Part shown: positions 5,744 through 6,043 of the stretch, in pieces | Numbering within the stretch: the stretch's first letter is position 1 | Layout: every line of letters starts with the position of its first letter | Source: Lachnospiraceae bacterium | GTDB lineage: Bacteria; Bacillota_A; Clostridia; Lachnospirales; Lachnospiraceae | Assembly (NCBI GenBank): GCA_017620055.1 | Contig: JAFZRD010000093.1 | Coordinates: 1 to 6,043 of the forward strand | Reading direction: 5' to 3' | DNA length: 6,043 nt | Translations under genes and position numbers: made by a program | The notes under the pieces: generated by a model | Database searches by the model: none | The model's input: only the letters and a program-made list of their open reading frames with translations | Told to the model about the DNA's origin: nothing

Positions 5744-6043
5744 TTATATGCCCAAAATACGTGTTGCGAATTGGAAATATATCAGGAGCGACAGCGCATC
5801 CACGATTGTCGTGATGAACGGCGACGCCATGACCGCGGGGTCAAACCCGATCTTCTGTGCGATCATCGGGAGCGTACATCCTACGATCTTCGCAAAGAAA
5901 ACTGTCACAACGAGTGTCAGGCAGACGACGAGTGCGACTATGACCGGCACCTGGTCGAACAGCATGATCTTCGCAAAACCTGCGATCGCGAGCGTGATAC
6001 CGCAAACGACCGCAACCCTGATCTCTTTCCAAATGACCTTCAC
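5744..6043 (-). CDS. mgtE: MgtE-family magnesium transporter, C-terminal fragment (5' end outside window)
   Basis: The 99 visible residues are the end of the membrane domain of MgtE, a dimeric Mg2+ channel/transporter of the inner membrane. Three hydrophobic segments can be seen: about 11-28, 33-54 and 73-93. The last contains PFITTIVDALSLLIYF (75-90), the family hallmark; D82 aligns with the pore aspartate that binds Mg2+ in Thermus MgtE. GCTLPMIAQKIGFDPA (55-70) is the conserved loop before it. The first visible codon is GTG but is internal, because the N-terminal and CBS domains of a full MgtE (about 450 residues) lie beyond the right edge. The gene ends with TAA 163 nt before typA and reads in the same direction. 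No promoter, leader or M-box can be assessed from this part. Confidence 0.93.
   Translation of the reverse strand: MKVIWKEIRVAVVCGITLAIAGFAKIMLFDQVPVIVALVVCLTLVVTVFFAKIVGCTLPMIAQKIGFDPAVMASPFITTIVDALSLLIYFQFATRILGI

Overview
The window reads almost entirely on the minus strand and looks like a chromosomal segment of an anaerobic Firmicute, most likely a clostridium of the Lachnospiraceae type. The reasons are strong GGAGG-type ribosome binding sites, tightly packed co-directional genes, near-balanced base composition, clostridial-looking DapA, DapB and TypA, and a eukaryote-type HisA of the kind reported in a few rumen and gut bacteria. The taxonomic call is inference; there is no rRNA or other marker here.

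In transcription order (right to left) the window starts with the C-terminal end of an MgtE magnesium transporter, cut by the right edge. A 163-nt spacer follows that contains two adjacent stem-loops, then the complete translation GTPase gene typA/bipA. After a 77-nt AT-rich spacer with a good sigma-A-type promoter comes a five-gene run that is probably one operon: a CheX-type phosphatase with an N-terminal array of 29-residue MshEN-like repeats; dapA; dapB; a eukaryote/HIS6-type hisA; and a CheY-like response regulator cut by the left edge. Junctions in this run are 35 nt, a 1-nt overlap (TAATG), 10 nt and a 13-nt overlap.

DapA and DapB carry out the first two committed steps of the diaminopimelate/lysine branch, supplying cell wall and protein synthesis. 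HisA is an isolated histidine step with no other his genes in view. The two end genes of the run are signalling proteins: one has a predicted CheY-P phosphatase motif, the other a complete set of receiver residues. They may be functional partners bracketing the biosynthetic genes, but this is a hypothesis. The most interesting items are the repeat-CheX protein with its possible cyclic-di-GMP link, the eukaryote-type HisA inside a dap operon, and the structured mgtE-typA spacer. No tRNA, rRNA, CRISPR array, insertion sequence or recognisable riboswitch was seen.
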